Shown here one piece after another: positions 41,750-53,057 of a stretch of 64,000 nucleotides of DNA (the first letter of the stretch is position 1; the number at the start of each line of letters is the position of its first letter). The notes beneath the pieces are model-generated. The model had not been told where the DNA came from, ran no database searches, and was given only the letters and a program-made list of their open reading frames with translations. A program made the position numbers and the translations under genes. Origin of the DNA: Spiroplasma endosymbiont of Dioctria linearis (GTDB taxonomy: Bacteria; Bacillota_I; Bacilli_A; Mycoplasmatales; Mycoplasmataceae); assembly GCF_964030865.1 (NCBI RefSeq), contig NZ_OZ034984.1, forward strand, positions 248,001 through 312,000, read 5' to 3'.

Positions 41750-43582
41750 ATGAAAAAATTATTAAGCTTATTGGGAGCTGTTAGTTTAATTGCAACTTCA
41801 AGTGCAAGCGTTGTTGCATGTGGCGATAGTGAGACAGTAAAAGTAGAAAATTACGAATTAATTAAGGCTCTTGAAAAGGATGCTAATGAAATTTTTGTAA
41901 AGCATTTACAAAATAATATTTATGACAAAATGATTGGCTTAACTATTAATGAAAAGGAGAATAAGTTTTTAAATAAAAGCACTATTAAAATATTTAAGGG
42001 CAGATCTGCAAGTGAAATTGGAGAAAAAACCTTAGCTCTTTTAGTTGATGATATTAATAGAATATTAAATATTAGTCAATTAGAATCTGAATTAAATAAA
42101 TTGAAACTTGTTAATGAGTATAGTATTCTTTTAAATGATGTAAATACTTTATACAAGGGGATTGTTTTTGATTGAAGTACTTTAGATATTAATACAAATG
42201 AAAGTGAATCATTATATTTAGGCAATGTTTTATTAGACTTTAAAATACAAGTTCAATACAAAGGTGAAAAAGATATTGAATTATTACAAATTAATGATTC
42301 TTTTAAATATACTCTAACAAATGATGCAACACTAAAAGACTCATCTGATAAATTTTATAAAAATATCACAAAGGATTATTTTTCATCACAAGATTCAGAT
42401 GCTAAAAAATATTCAAATTTAGTTTGAAATGATATTAAGGGTCAAAAAAATAAAATAGATGGCTATGGAAATATTGATAAAGAAATTGACAATTACTGAA
42501 ATAGAACTGCAAGAACAAATGGATTTAAAGACTCTATTGCTAAATTTATTAAAACTAATTATTTTAGTAAATTGCCAACATTGCCTTTATCTTTTGAAAC
42601 AGATAATTTTTATAAGGGTTCAGAATTAAGTAAAACATCTTTATTTCATTCTATTAATACACCAAAAGCATTTAATAATAGCGAATCAATTAAGTTTGAT
42701 TATAAAACTGAAGAAGGTCAATTAATGTTGGAAAGTATTTTTAGAAAAAATCCTGATATTAATCCAACAAGTTTTATATTGAAAAATAATTATTTTACTG
42801 AAAATAATCTTAATGTTTGAAAAAGTGATTATGAAATATCAAAAGAAAATTTCATTAAAAATCTAAATTTAAATTCAAATGATGAGTTTAAACAAACTGA
42901 GCAATATAAAAACTCATTTTCAATGAATTATGTTAACTTAACTGGACTTTCAATTAAATTTCCTGATCAAGAATATGTTCATAATTTACCTGACTTTAAA
43001 ATAGCTACTAATTATATAATTGATTCAAATCAAAGTTCAGAAGCAATTTTAGATGATATGACTGAATTTTCTATAAATTCAATTAAAGCATTTCATGAAG
43101 TTTTTGGTGTTGATTATAGTTATAACTATTTGGAAAATAATAATTCCAAAGAAGATATTTTAATGGCAATTAAGAAATCTGATTTTACAAATGCAATTAA
43201 GTTTAATCAAGCTACTTCTGGCGGTTTAGAGTTAATGAGTCCAGCTCTCTCATTAACTGCAACTGGTTTATCTTCATATAGAGATAAACTATTACAATTG
43301 TCAAATTTACCATCAAATTCAACATATTTATTTGATTCTAGAGAACCGAGCACTAGTAGGGTTTCTGTAGCAGGTTATGGAGGATCTAAATATTATAGAA
43401 ATTATAGCAGTCAAAATGGAATATATTCAACAATACATGACTTGAATTTTAAGCCTAGTATTAAAGATTATAATGAAAAAATATTTTATTGAAAGTTAGG
43501 TTACATAAATATTTACTTTGATTTAGATCAAATAATTGATGGAGGAAGATTTGGACTAAAATACTTTATTGTATTTTCATAA
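41750..43582 (+). CDS. MOLPALP-family lipoprotein, array copy 1
   Basis: 610 residues with TGA as Trp. Signal with lipobox Cys24. From about residue 50 on, nearly identical to the next two copies, while its signal region, promoter and residues 25-45 differ (CGDSETVKVEN against CGGPINPTKPP). Conserved blocks as in the family: LYLGNVLLDFKIQVQYKGEK, LPLSFETDNFYKGSEL, YVNLTGLSIKFPDQEYVHNL, LGYINIYFDLDQI. No ABC genes follow; it is a lone lipoprotein, perhaps sharing the transporter of another cassette or acting as an alternative surface antigen. IS relics follow directly. Confidence 0.87.
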
Positions 43583-44008
43583 ATAATATTTGTATGTTTA
43601 ATTATAAATATAATCTCCAAATTTAACTAGAGAAAAAGGTACCCTAATTTTACCAGTAGTTTTACTACTGGTTTTTTTAATGAAAGGAGAAAATGATAAA
43701 ACAAAATACAGTAAAGAATTAAAGGTAGAGGTTACAAAAAAGTTTAATCCAGCTCATACACCAAAAAATTAGTAGAAGAGTACAATTAGTTTATTTATGA
43801 AATGTAGATAATATTAGCCCTTTCATAAAATCTCAATTTATTGATTATAAAGGAGGAAAAAGTATCTTGTTAATATGTAGGTACATAATCGCTTATTACT
43901 CATATATTACAATACTTATATGTGTCAAAAATTTGAAAATTAGCTAGTTTTAAAGTATAATAAGTTTAGTTTTGAATTGTCAAAACATAGGTACATAAGG
44001 GGAAAAAT
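43583..44008. mobile_element. Nested IS relics and promoter between lipoprotein copies
   Basis: 43639-43800 is the 5' end of the IS3-like element (hairpin CCAGTAGT/ACTACTGG with T7 at 43653-43678, then KYSKELKVEVTKKFN). 43814-43897 is the right end of the ISNCY element. Then the promoter TTGAAA (43933)-17-TATAAT (43956). The relic hairpin is well placed as terminator of the upstream lipoprotein. This stretch is repeated at 45854-46279. Confidence 0.8.
43933..43961 (+). promoter_or_regulatory. Sigma-70-type promoter of lipoprotein copy 2
   Basis: TTGAAA, 17 bases, TATAAT, 48 bases before the ATG. Identical promoters stand at 46204-46232 and 52980-53008. Confidence 0.8.
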
Positions 44009-45853
44009 ATGAAAAAATTATTAAGCCTATTAGGTGCAGTTAGTTTAATTGCAACTTCAAGTGCAAGTGTTGTTGCTTGTGGAGGTCCAATTAATCCAAC
44101 AAAACCTCCAACAGTAGATTATGACAAATTAGTTAAGGATCTTGAAAAAGATGTTAATGAAATTTTTGCAAAGCATTTACAAAATAATGTTTATGAAAAA
44201 ATGATTGGTTTAACTATTAACGAAAAGGAGAATAAGTTTTTAAATAAAACTACTATTAAAACATTTAAGGGTAGATCTGCAAGTGAAATTGGAGAAAAAA
44301 ACTTAGCTTTTTTAGTTGATGATATTAATAGAATATTAGATATTAGTCAATTAGAATCTGAATTAAATAAATTAAAACTTGTTAATGAGTATAGTATTCT
44401 TTTAAATGATGTAAATACTTTATACAAGGGGATTGTTTTTGATTGAAGTACTTTAGATATTAATACAAATGAAAGTGAATCATTATATTTAGGAAATGTT
44501 TTATTAGACTTTAAAATACAAGTTCAATACAAAGGTGAAAAAGATATTGAATTATTACAAATTAATGATTCTTTTAAATATACTCTAACAAATGATGCAA
44601 CACTAAAAGACTCATCTGATAAATTTTATAAAAATATCACAAAGGATTATTTTTCATCACAAGATTCAGATGCTAAAAAATATTCAAATTTACTTTGAAA
44701 TGATATTAAGGGTCAAAAAAATAAAATAGATGGCTATGGAAATATTGATAAAGAAATTGACAATTACTGAAATAGAACTGCAAGAACAAATGGATTTAAA
44801 GACTCTATTGCTAAATTTATTAAAACTAATTATTTTAGTAAATTGCCAACATTGCCTTTATCTTTTGAAACAAATAATTTTTATAAGGGTTCAGAATTAA
44901 GTAAAACATCTTTATTTCATTCTATTAATACACCAAAAGCATTTAATAATAGCGAATCAATTAAGTTTGATTATAAAACTGAAGAAGGTCAATTAATGTT
45001 GGAAAGTATTTTTAGAAAAAATCCTGATATTAATCCAACAAGTTTTATATTGAAAAATAATTATTTTACTGAAAATAATCTTAATGTTTGAAAAAGTGAT
45101 TATGAAATATCAAAAGAAAATTTCATTAAAAATCTAAATTTAAATTCAAATGATGAGTTTAAACAAACTGAGCAATATAAAAACTCATTTTCAATGAATT
45201 ATGTTAACTTAACTGGACTTTCAATTAAATTTCCTGATCAAGAATATGTTCATAATTTACCTGACTTTAAAATAGCTACTAATTATATAATTGATTCAAA
45301 TCAAAGTTCAGAAGCAATTTTAGATGATATGACTGAATTTTCTATAAATTCAATTAAAGCATTTCATGAAGTTTTTGGTGTTGATTATAGTTATAACTAT
45401 TTGGAAAATAATAATTCCAAAGAAGATATTTTAATGGCAATTAAGAAATCTGATTTTACAAATGCAATTAAGTTTAATCAAGCTACTTCTGGCGGTTTAG
45501 AGTTAATGAGTCCAGCTCTCTCATTAACTGCAACTGGTTTATCTTCATATAGAGATAAACTATTACAATTGTCAAATTTACCATCAAATTCAACATATTT
45601 ATTTGATTCTAGAGAACCGAGCACTAGTAGGGATTCTGTAGCAGGTTATGGAGGATCTAAATATTATAGAAATTATAGCAGTCAAAATGGAATATATTCA
45701 ACAATACATGACTTGAATTTTAAGCCTAGTATTAAAGATTATAATGAAAAAATATTTTATTGAAAGTTAGGTTACATAAATATTTACTTTGATTTAGATC
45801 AAATAATTGATGGAGGAAGATTTGGACTAAAATACTTTATTGTATTTTCATAA
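44009..45853 (+). CDS. MOLPALP-family lipoprotein, array copy 2
   Basis: 614 residues. AAGGGG before ATG. Signal with lipobox Cys24, then CGGPINPTKPPTVDY, a short Pro-rich linker. The body is nearly identical to copy 1 (few substitutions, for example Val to Asp in the variable SREPSTSR part) and to copy 3. A product of recent tandem duplication. Same IS-derived hairpin follows as terminator. Function as for the family: external lipoprotein of unknown ligand. Confidence 0.87.
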
Positions 45854-46279
45854 ATAATATTTGTATGTTTAATTATAAATATAATCTCCAAATTTAACTA
45901 GAGAAAAAGGTACCCTAATTTTACCAGTAGTTTTACTACTGGTTTTTTTAATGAAAGGAGAAAATGATAAAACAAAATACAGTAAAGAATTAAAGGTAGA
46001 GGTTACAAAAAAGTTTAATCCAGCTCATACACCAAAAAATTAGTAGAAGAGTACAATTAGTTTATTTATGAAATGTAGATAATATTAGCCCTTTCATAAA
46101 ATCTCAATTTATTGATTATAAAGGAGGAAAAAGTATCTTGTTAATATGTAGGTACATAATCGCTTATTACTCATATATTACAATACTTATATGTGTCAAA
46201 AATTTGAAAATTAGCTAGTTTTAAAGTATAATAAGTTTAGTTTTGAATTGTCAAAACATAGGTACATAAGGGGAAAAAT
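45854..46279. mobile_element. Second copy of nested IS relics and promoter
   Basis: Same as 43583-44008 shifted by 2,271 bp: IS3 relic 45910-46071 with hairpin 45924-45949, ISNCY relic 46085-46168, promoter 46204-46232. Confidence 0.8.
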
Positions 46280-48118
46280 ATGAAAAAATTATTAAGCCTA
46301 TTAGGCGCAGTTAGTTTAATTGCAACTTCAAGTGCAAGTGTTGTTGCTTGTGGAGGTCCAATTAATCCAACAAAACCTCCAACAGTAGATTATGACAAAT
46401 TAGTTAAGGATCTTGAAAAAGATGTTAATGAAATTTTTGCAAAGCATTTACAAAATAATGTTTATGAAAAAATGATTGGTTTAACTATTAACGAAAAGGA
46501 GAATAAGTTTTTAAATAAAACTACTATTAAAACATTTAAGGGTAGATCTGCAAGTGAAATTGGAGAAAAAAACTTAGCTTTTTTAGTTGATGATATTAAT
46601 AGAATATTAGATATTAGTCAATTAGAATCTGAATTAAATAAATTAAAACTTGTTAATGAGTATAGTATTCTTTTAAATGATGTAAATACTTTATACAAGG
46701 GGATTGTTTTTGATTGAAGTACTTTAGATATTAATACAAATGAAAGTGAATCATTATATTTAGGAAATGTTTTATTAGACTTTAAAATACAAGTTCAATA
46801 CAAAGGTGAAAAAGATATTGAATTATTACAAATTAATGATTCTTTTAAATATACTCTAACAAATGATGCAACACTAAAAGACTCATCTGATAAATTTTAT
46901 AAAAATATCACAAAGGATTATTTTTCATCACAAGATTCAGATGCTAAAAAATATTCAAATTTACTTTGAAATGATATTAAGGGTCAAAAAAATAAAATAG
47001 ATGGCTATGGAAATATTGATAAAGAAATTGACAATTACTGAAATAGAACTGCAAGAACAAATGGATTTAAAGACTCTATTGCTAAATTTATTAAAACTAA
47101 TTATTTTAGTAAATTGCCAACATTGCCTTTATCTTTTGAAACAGATAATTTTTATAAGGGTTCAGAATTAAGTAAAACATCTTTATTTCATTCTATTAAT
47201 ACACCAAAAGCATTTAATAATAGCGAATCAATTAAGTTTGATTATAAAACTGAAGAAGGTCAATTAATGTTGGAAAGTATTTTTAGAAAAAATCCTGATA
47301 TGAATCCAACAAGCTTTATATTGAAAAATAATTATTTTACTGAAAATAATCTTAATGTTTGAAAAAGTGATTATGAAATATCAAAAGAAAATTTCATTAA
47401 AAATCTAAATTTAAATTCAAATAATGAGTTTAAACAAACTGAGCAATATAAAAACTCATTTTCAATGAATTATGTTAACTTAACTGGACTTTCAATTAAA
47501 TTTCCTGATCAAGAATATGTTCATAATTTACCTGACTTTAAAATAGCTACTAATTATATAATTGATTCAAATCAAAGTTCAGAAGCAATTTTAGATGATA
47601 TGACTGAATTTTCTATAAATTCAATTAAATCATTTCATGAAGTTTTTGGTGTTGATTATAGTTATAACTATTTGGAAAATAATAATTCCAAAGATGATAT
47701 TTTAATGGCAATTAAGAAATCTGATTTTACAAATGCAATTAAGTTTAATCAAGCTACTTCTGGCGGTTTAGAGTTAATGAGTCCAGCTCTCTCATTAACT
47801 GCAAATGGTTTATCTTCATATAGAAATAAACTATTAGAAAACTCAAATTTACCATCAAATTCAACATATTTATTTGATTCTAGAAGTACTGATGTTGCTA
47901 ATGCTTATGTATCAGGATATGTAGTAAGTAAATACTATAGAAATTATAGTAGTCAAAATGGAATATATTCAACAATATATTACTTGAATCAAAGTAACAA
48001 TAATTATAATGAAAAAATATTTTATTGAAATTTAGGTTACTTAAATATTCATTTTGATTTGGATCAAATAATTGATGGAACAAGAAACGGGCTGAAATAC
48101 TTTATTGTATTTTCATAG
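46280..48118 (+). CDS. MOLPALP-family lipoprotein, array copy 3
   Basis: 612 residues. The first two thirds equal copy 2 almost base for base; the C-terminal part from about residue 510 differs (ENSNLPSNSTYLFDSRSTDVANAYVSGY in place of the version of copies 1 and 2), then the conserved LGYLNIHFDLDQI end. This mosaic pattern implies recombination or a diversified C-terminal region. Ends before a perfect palindromic terminator. Confidence 0.87.
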
Positions 48119-48215
48119 ATAACATTTGTTTGTTTAATTATAAATATAACTTTCAATTTTAAACAGTACTTATTAATTATTAGAATTTTTATAAAAAATA
48201 TTATAATCAAAATTT

Positions 48216-48249
48216 AATAGTTTGCAGATATCTGCAAACTATTTTTTAT
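48216..48249 (+). terminator. Perfect 28-bp palindrome terminator
   Basis: AATAGTTTGCAGAT followed by its exact complement, then T-run, 98 bp after lipoprotein copy 3. A near copy (AAAAGTTTGCA arms) ends the copy at 53058. Confidence 0.85.
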
Positions 48250-48265
48250 TAATATAATTCTCTAA

Positions 48266-48301
48266 GTATACATAATGTTAAAAAACATAAAATGTATACA
48301 A
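48266..48301. repeat. Copy of an IS3 left end
   Basis: GTATACATAATGTT, an A-run and ACATAAAATGTATACA repeat the sequence at 49835-49871 on the other side of the IS. It is itself an imperfect palindrome. A direct repeat ATATAATTCTCTAAGTA surrounds it (48254 and 48365). Confidence 0.7.
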
Positions 48302-48390
48302 GGTTCAATGTAATGCTTTATGTATAGGATTAAAATAAAAAAATTCTAATATAATTTATATTGAATATAATTCTCTAAGTAAGAATGCGA

Positions 48391-49824
48391 TAACCTAAGT
48401 TTACCAGTTTGCAATATTTGCAAACTGTTTTTTTCTATTTATATTATATTTAAAATCATGATTTAAATTTCACATTTCCACAAAATTTGCAAACTTATTA
48501 TGAAAATCCTCCATTGAAGTGAATTCATTACTATATTGTTTATAAAATTTATTTTTCACTCATCCATTAAGTGATTCGGTTGGAGCATTATGCTTAAAAC
48601 CCGCTTCAGACATAGAATGAGTTAAAAAATTACTGTTCCTATTAATGAAACTAAATATCATTTTATTGGCAAATGCTGTGCCTCTATCCGTTTGTATTAA
48701 AAAAATAGATATTGAGAGGTTCTTAACATAACTTTTAATTTTATTAAAAACCTTAAAAGCATTATTACTATTTTCTGTTCTATCGAAGGAATAAGAAATT
48801 ATATTATTATTAGATCAATTGTATCCAAAAATGACAACTTGATTTTCTAATACTCCTTTAATTCTTATTTTCATATGGCTTCCATCAACTTCAATAACAT
48901 TCTCTTTTTTAAAATTATTCATAATTGAATCTTTTCTAATGTAATTATTGCTTTTATTGATACCTAAGTTAGTTCTCTTTTTTCTTTGAAAAGTAGGCAT
49001 TTTAAATATATTTTCTCTTTGAATTTTCCTTATTTCTCTAATTGAAATATTTAGATTATAAGTTTCAAGAATTCATTTATTAATTATATTAGCCCCTGAG
49101 ACAAAGCCTTTAAAGGTTTTAAAGTATTGCTCAATATAAAAATTAACATTTTTTAAAACTTTTCTTTGAAAAATTGGAAAACCAGGTAATGATAATCTCT
49201 CTTTGAAAATTTTTATTGGTGACATTAGAACAAATCTTCTTTTAAATTTTGAATAACCTTGTTTAGATACATAAAAGAAATTAATTAATTTATTAGTTCC
49301 CATTCCATATAACGCTTCAAATTTGTATATTATGCAAAAAGAATAATGCTTATAAATTTTTGTCTTTGTTATCTGAATTAAGTCCTTCTTGCTCATTTTC
49401 ATCATGTTGATGATCATCTCCGTTGTGCAAGAAGGAATGGACTTTTCCAAAATTTCATATCTTGCATTTGAAAGTAGTACTAATTCATTTGACTCCTTTA
49501 ATTGTTTTTTTAATTTAGCTATTTCTTTTTCATAAACTTTTATACTTTTATCTTTAAAATCCTTTTTCAATTTATTTGCCATTATATTAAGCTCCTTACA
49601 AAAGTTAGTATTATTATAGTTTAAATTTGAGTATTTTCTATTTCATAAATAAACTAATTGTACTCCAGAAGTTAAATTGTATTCTTCTACTAATTTTTTT
49701 GGTGTATGACCTTGATTAAACTTTTTTGTAACCTCTATTTTTAATTCTTTACTGTATTTTGTTTTTTTCATTTTTTCATTTCATTAAAAAAACCAGTAGT
49801 AAAACTACTGGTAAACTTAGGTTA
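48391..49824 (-). mobile_element. Intact IS3-like element with terminator hairpins at both ends
   Basis: 1,434 bp with 18-bp inverted repeats TAACCTAAGTTTACCAGT (48391-48408; complement 49807-49824). The right end carries CCAGTAGT/ACTACTGG plus T-run directed toward the transposase; the left end carries CAGTTTGCAA/TTGCAAACTG plus T-run. Relics at 32524, 43639, 45910, 52585 and 61597 belong to the same type. Confidence 0.88.
48401..49771 (-). CDS. IS3-like transposase, single open frame
   Basis: 456 residues in one frame with TGA as Trp. N-terminal KKTKYSKELKIEVTKKF and HTPKKLVEEYNLTSG form a helix-turn-helix of the OrfA type; a coiled coil (KEIAKLKKQLKESNELVLL) follows; the catalytic part has EVDGSHMKI, IQTDRGTAFANK and ESLNGWVKNK, giving the D-D-E set. 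The stop codon lies in the inverted repeat. No OrfA/OrfB frameshift is needed, unlike the next element. It appears functional. Confidence 0.85.
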
Positions 49825-49884
49825 CCTTTTTCTGTATACATAATGTTAAAAAAACATAAAATGTATACAATGAGAATTTTTTAT

Positions 49885-50232
49885 ATGTCAAATGTTACAG
49901 GAAATAAATCAAATATATTAAGTATTAAACAAAAGTAAGAGTTAGTAAATAGACACTATAATGAAAATAGAACTTTTAGAGAGCTATCAATTGAATATGC
50001 TGTACCTTATTCAACAGCAAGAAATCTTTGCATAAATTATAAAATATACGGAGCTGGAGCTTTAATTTCGAAAACAGGAAAGCATAACAAGCATTCCAGT
50101 GTTAGGCCAAACTCTTTAGACCCAAAAGATAAGGAGCTAGCAATTCTTAAAAAGAAGATTAAATGATTAGAAATGGAAAATAAAGTTATAAAAAAGTTCA
50201 ATGAAATGATCGAAAATCAAAAGAAAAAATAA
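49885..50232 (+). pseudogene. IS3 OrfA with in-frame stop
   Basis: ATG 49885, then TAA at codon 18 (49936-49938), then open to TAA 50230. The part after the stop has the OrfA helix-turn-helix (ELVNRHYNENRTFRELSIEY, PYSTARNLCINYKIYG) and the leucine-rich KKKIKWLEMENKVIKKFNEM. The stop would block the normal OrfAB fusion unless translation restarts. Confidence 0.75.
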
Positions 50233-51134
50233 ATTATATTTATAAAATCATAGAAGAATTTAAATACAGATATAGTATTTCAGATTTATGTAAGCTTTTA
50301 AAAAATACTAGATCTAGTTATTATAGGTGAGTTAACAATGGTAAAAAGGATTATATTATAAAAATAGACATTTATATTGCAAAAGAAATAAAGATTCTAT
50401 TTTTTAAATATAAAGGTATTTATGGTAGTCCTAGAATAACAATATGTTTAAAAAGTAAGGGGATAAACATAAGCCAAAATAAAGTAGAAAGAATAATGAG
50501 AATATATAAGATGTATTTAGTAATTAGAGTTAAAAAGATGATTAGAAAACCTAAGGAAAGGAAAAGTATTACTCATGGACCCAATATTGTTAATAGAAAA
50601 TGAGAAATCTATGAGAAGAATGAATGCTGAGTGACTGACATTACTTATTTACCATTAAATAATAAATTTGCTTATCTTAGCGTTTTAAAAAATGTTAAAA
50701 CAGGATTTATAGTTGGTTATAAATTGCCTAACATAAATGATATAAAAATTTATAGAGATACTCTTATTAATTCAACAAAATATAGAAATGACATAAGCAA
50801 ACCGCTTATAATTCACTCTGATAATGGTTCCCAATATACATCATTTTTTGCAAAAAATTATTCAAAAAAGAATAATATAATTATTTCTTTATCAAGACCT
50901 GGAAATTCAATAGATAATGCAACGTGTGAAACATTCTTTTCTTCATTAAAAGAGGAATGAAAAAAAGAGTTAAAAGTAAACTCTTTTGAAAAGTTGGAAA
51001 GCTCTATTAGTAAATATATTCACTTCTATAATTATGAAAGAATACGAGTTAAAACTTCTAATCCTCCATCTTATGAATACTTTAATAATTGAAACAAAAT
51101 AAAAGTAATTGCATTAAATGCAATTACTTTATAA
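50229..51134 (+). CDS. IS3 OrfB transposase (reached by -1 frameshift)
   Basis: About 300 residues in the -1 frame relative to OrfA. DDE core: CWVTDITYLPLNN, IIHSDNGSQYTS, SRPGNSIDNATCETFFSSLKEEW, then FYNYERI and NPPSYEYFNN, the standard IS3 ending. KGIYGSPRITICLKSKG is the HTH_21 part. No start codon with ribosome site is visible, so expression by frameshifting at the A-run is expected. The end of the gene contains a 13-bp-stem hairpin (51102-51130) that may end transcription. Confidence 0.8.
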
Positions 51135-51151
51135 AAAAACATTTTGTATAC

Positions 51152-52440
51152 TTGACAAAGTATATTCAATATAATTTATATAGAAGAGAATTTTTTATAT
51201 GGCAAATTTTAAAGCTTATAAATCTAATATGGTATATTTGGATACTAAAATAGAAGTAGCAAAGGATTGAGCAATTAATCAATAAAGTTGAAGTGAATTG
51301 GCAAGAAAACATAATGTTTCATATTCTACTGTAGCAAAATGAACTTTAGATATGAATAATACGGAGTTGAATGTCTAAAGGATTTTTATTCAAGAATGAT
51401 GACAAAACGCAAGAACTAAAAAGTGATATCAAGTTAAAAAATAAACCATTTAGAAAAGAGAATATGGAACTCAAAAAGAGAAATAAATTTTTAGAAATAG
51501 AGAATGAGATATTAAAAAAATTCAATAAATTCCTAGAGCTTTAAGAAAAAAAACAGCAACTAAAGTATAACTATAATGAAAAAATAAATTTGACTGAGCA
51601 GTTAATTTTTTATGGAAGGCACTTAAAAGAGCACAATCAAATTATTACAGTTGAATAAAAAGAATAAGTTCTTATTTAATTATAAGTTTGATGAAGTTTT
51701 GACTTATTTTATTCTAGAGGTCTCTAATTATTATAATCATATTTATGGTTATTCTAGAATCAATATGACTTTAAAGTGTTTCTATAATATTGATGTTTCA
51801 AATACATTAGTTTATAAATATATGAGACTTCTGCGTTTAAAATCAAAAATTATATCAAAGAAAAGTATAAAGTCAAAAGAGATTAAAGTCAGAAATTCTA
51901 AATGTCCTAATATTGTTAATAGGTAATGAAAAGTTTTGATAGAGTTGAATTATTTGTAACTGATATTACATATTTATCTTATGTTTATAATAAGTTTGCC
52001 TAATTAAGTATTATGAAAGATGCTAATACTAATTTTACAGTTGGATATGATATATCTATGAGAAATGATAATAAAATTTATTTTAAAGCACTTAAAATGG
52101 ATGAAGGCTATATTCTAAAAAACAAAAACCTAATAATTAACTCAGATAAAGGTTTTCAATATACGCTAATTTTTAGTCACATGTATTGTAAAAAATAAAA
52201 TTTTTATATCTTTAAGCAGACATGGAAATTAACTAGATAATGCTGCTTCTAAAATTTTTTTCTTTTCTTTAAAAGCAGAGTGATATCAAAAGAACTTGAA
52301 TTCTTTTTAGGAAGTATACAATAATGTTTTGGAGTATATTCAATTTCATAATTTTGAAGGAGCAATGGTAAAGTAATAAAAGATAGCATGATAAACATGA
52401 AGTTCCAATAGAATGAAAAAAACTATTCTATACTTGACAT
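51152..52440 (+). mobile_element. Decayed IS3-family element
   Basis: OrfA from ATG 51199 (MANFKAYKSNMVYLDTKIEV, SELARKHNVSYSTVAKW) has several stops; OrfB pieces KFLFNYKFDEVLTYFILEVSN, YGYSRINMTLKC, DANTNFTVGYDISM, NSDKGFQYT follow in shifting frames to the IHF-N-type end near 52360. It starts with TTGACA at 51152, which abuts the preceding element. Confidence 0.75.
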
Positions 52441-52584
52441 AATATGTTTAGTTAAAAAATCAAGTTATTTTTTTGATACAATTGGGCTAATATAGATATA
52501 GTCTCTTATTTTTTTGATAGAAAAAATGAAGTAATAGCTTTTTTAAATTTTTTAATATAATTAAAAATTATGTTAAAAACTTAT

Positions 52585-52925
52585 TGATATCAAATTTATT
52601 AAAACAACAGATGAAGAGACATTTTTTGTTAATAAAATTAGATTTAACTTTATTAATAAGAATTATATTTTTTTAAATCATTCTGTATAAGATATAAATC
52701 TCAAACATAGTGTTTCAACTCTATCACTTAATAGTTGAGTAAAAATAAATTTTATAAAGAACATATAGTAATTGCTTTACTTTACTTGAAGACTTTAATA
52801 ATAAGATCGCAAGTTTTTTAGAAATGTGAAATTTAAATCAAAATTTTGAATGTAATATAAATAGAAAAAAAATTTACAAATATTGGAAGTTCGTAAAATT
52901 AGGTTATCCTATACTGAGTAGTTTT
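52585..52925 (+). mobile_element. 3' relic of the 48391-type IS
   Basis: In broken frames it matches the transposase end (IQTDRGTAFANKMIFSFINR, LTHSMSEAGFKH, ESLNGWVKN, KQFANIANW) and finishes near TTAGGTTATC. The region 52440-52585 shows nothing recognisable. Confidence 0.65.
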
Positions 52926-52979
52926 AAAATATAGGTGTTTGATAAAAGGAACATTACAATACTTATATGTGTCAAAAAT

Positions 52980-53008
52980 TTGAAAATTAGCTAGTTTTAA
53001 AGTATAAT
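52980..53008 (+). promoter_or_regulatory. Sigma-70-type promoter of lipoprotein copy 4
   Basis: TTGAAA, 17 bases, TATAAT; same as in front of copies 2 and 3. Confidence 0.8.
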
Positions 53009-53057
53009 AAGTGTAGTTTTGAATTGTCAAAACAAAGGTACATAAGGGGAAAAAAAT

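Larger units (their letters stand above)
42170..46711 (+). repeat. Tandem 2,271-bp repeat of lipoprotein plus IS scars
   Basis: Starts of copies 2 and 3 (44009, 46280) and all landmarks between are exactly 2,271 bp apart. The repeat covers most of a lipoprotein gene, the IS relics and the promoter. Borders are approximate; copy 1 joins it at about 42000-42170 and copy 3 leaves it near 47290. Confidence 0.85.
49834..51152 (+). mobile_element. IS3-family element with OrfA/OrfB
   Basis: Ends share GTATACA-W-AATGTT in inverted form (49835-49848 and 51138-51151). Contains orfA (broken by one TAA) and orfB in the -1 frame with an A-rich slippery site (AAAAAAT at 50224-50230). Confidence 0.78.
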
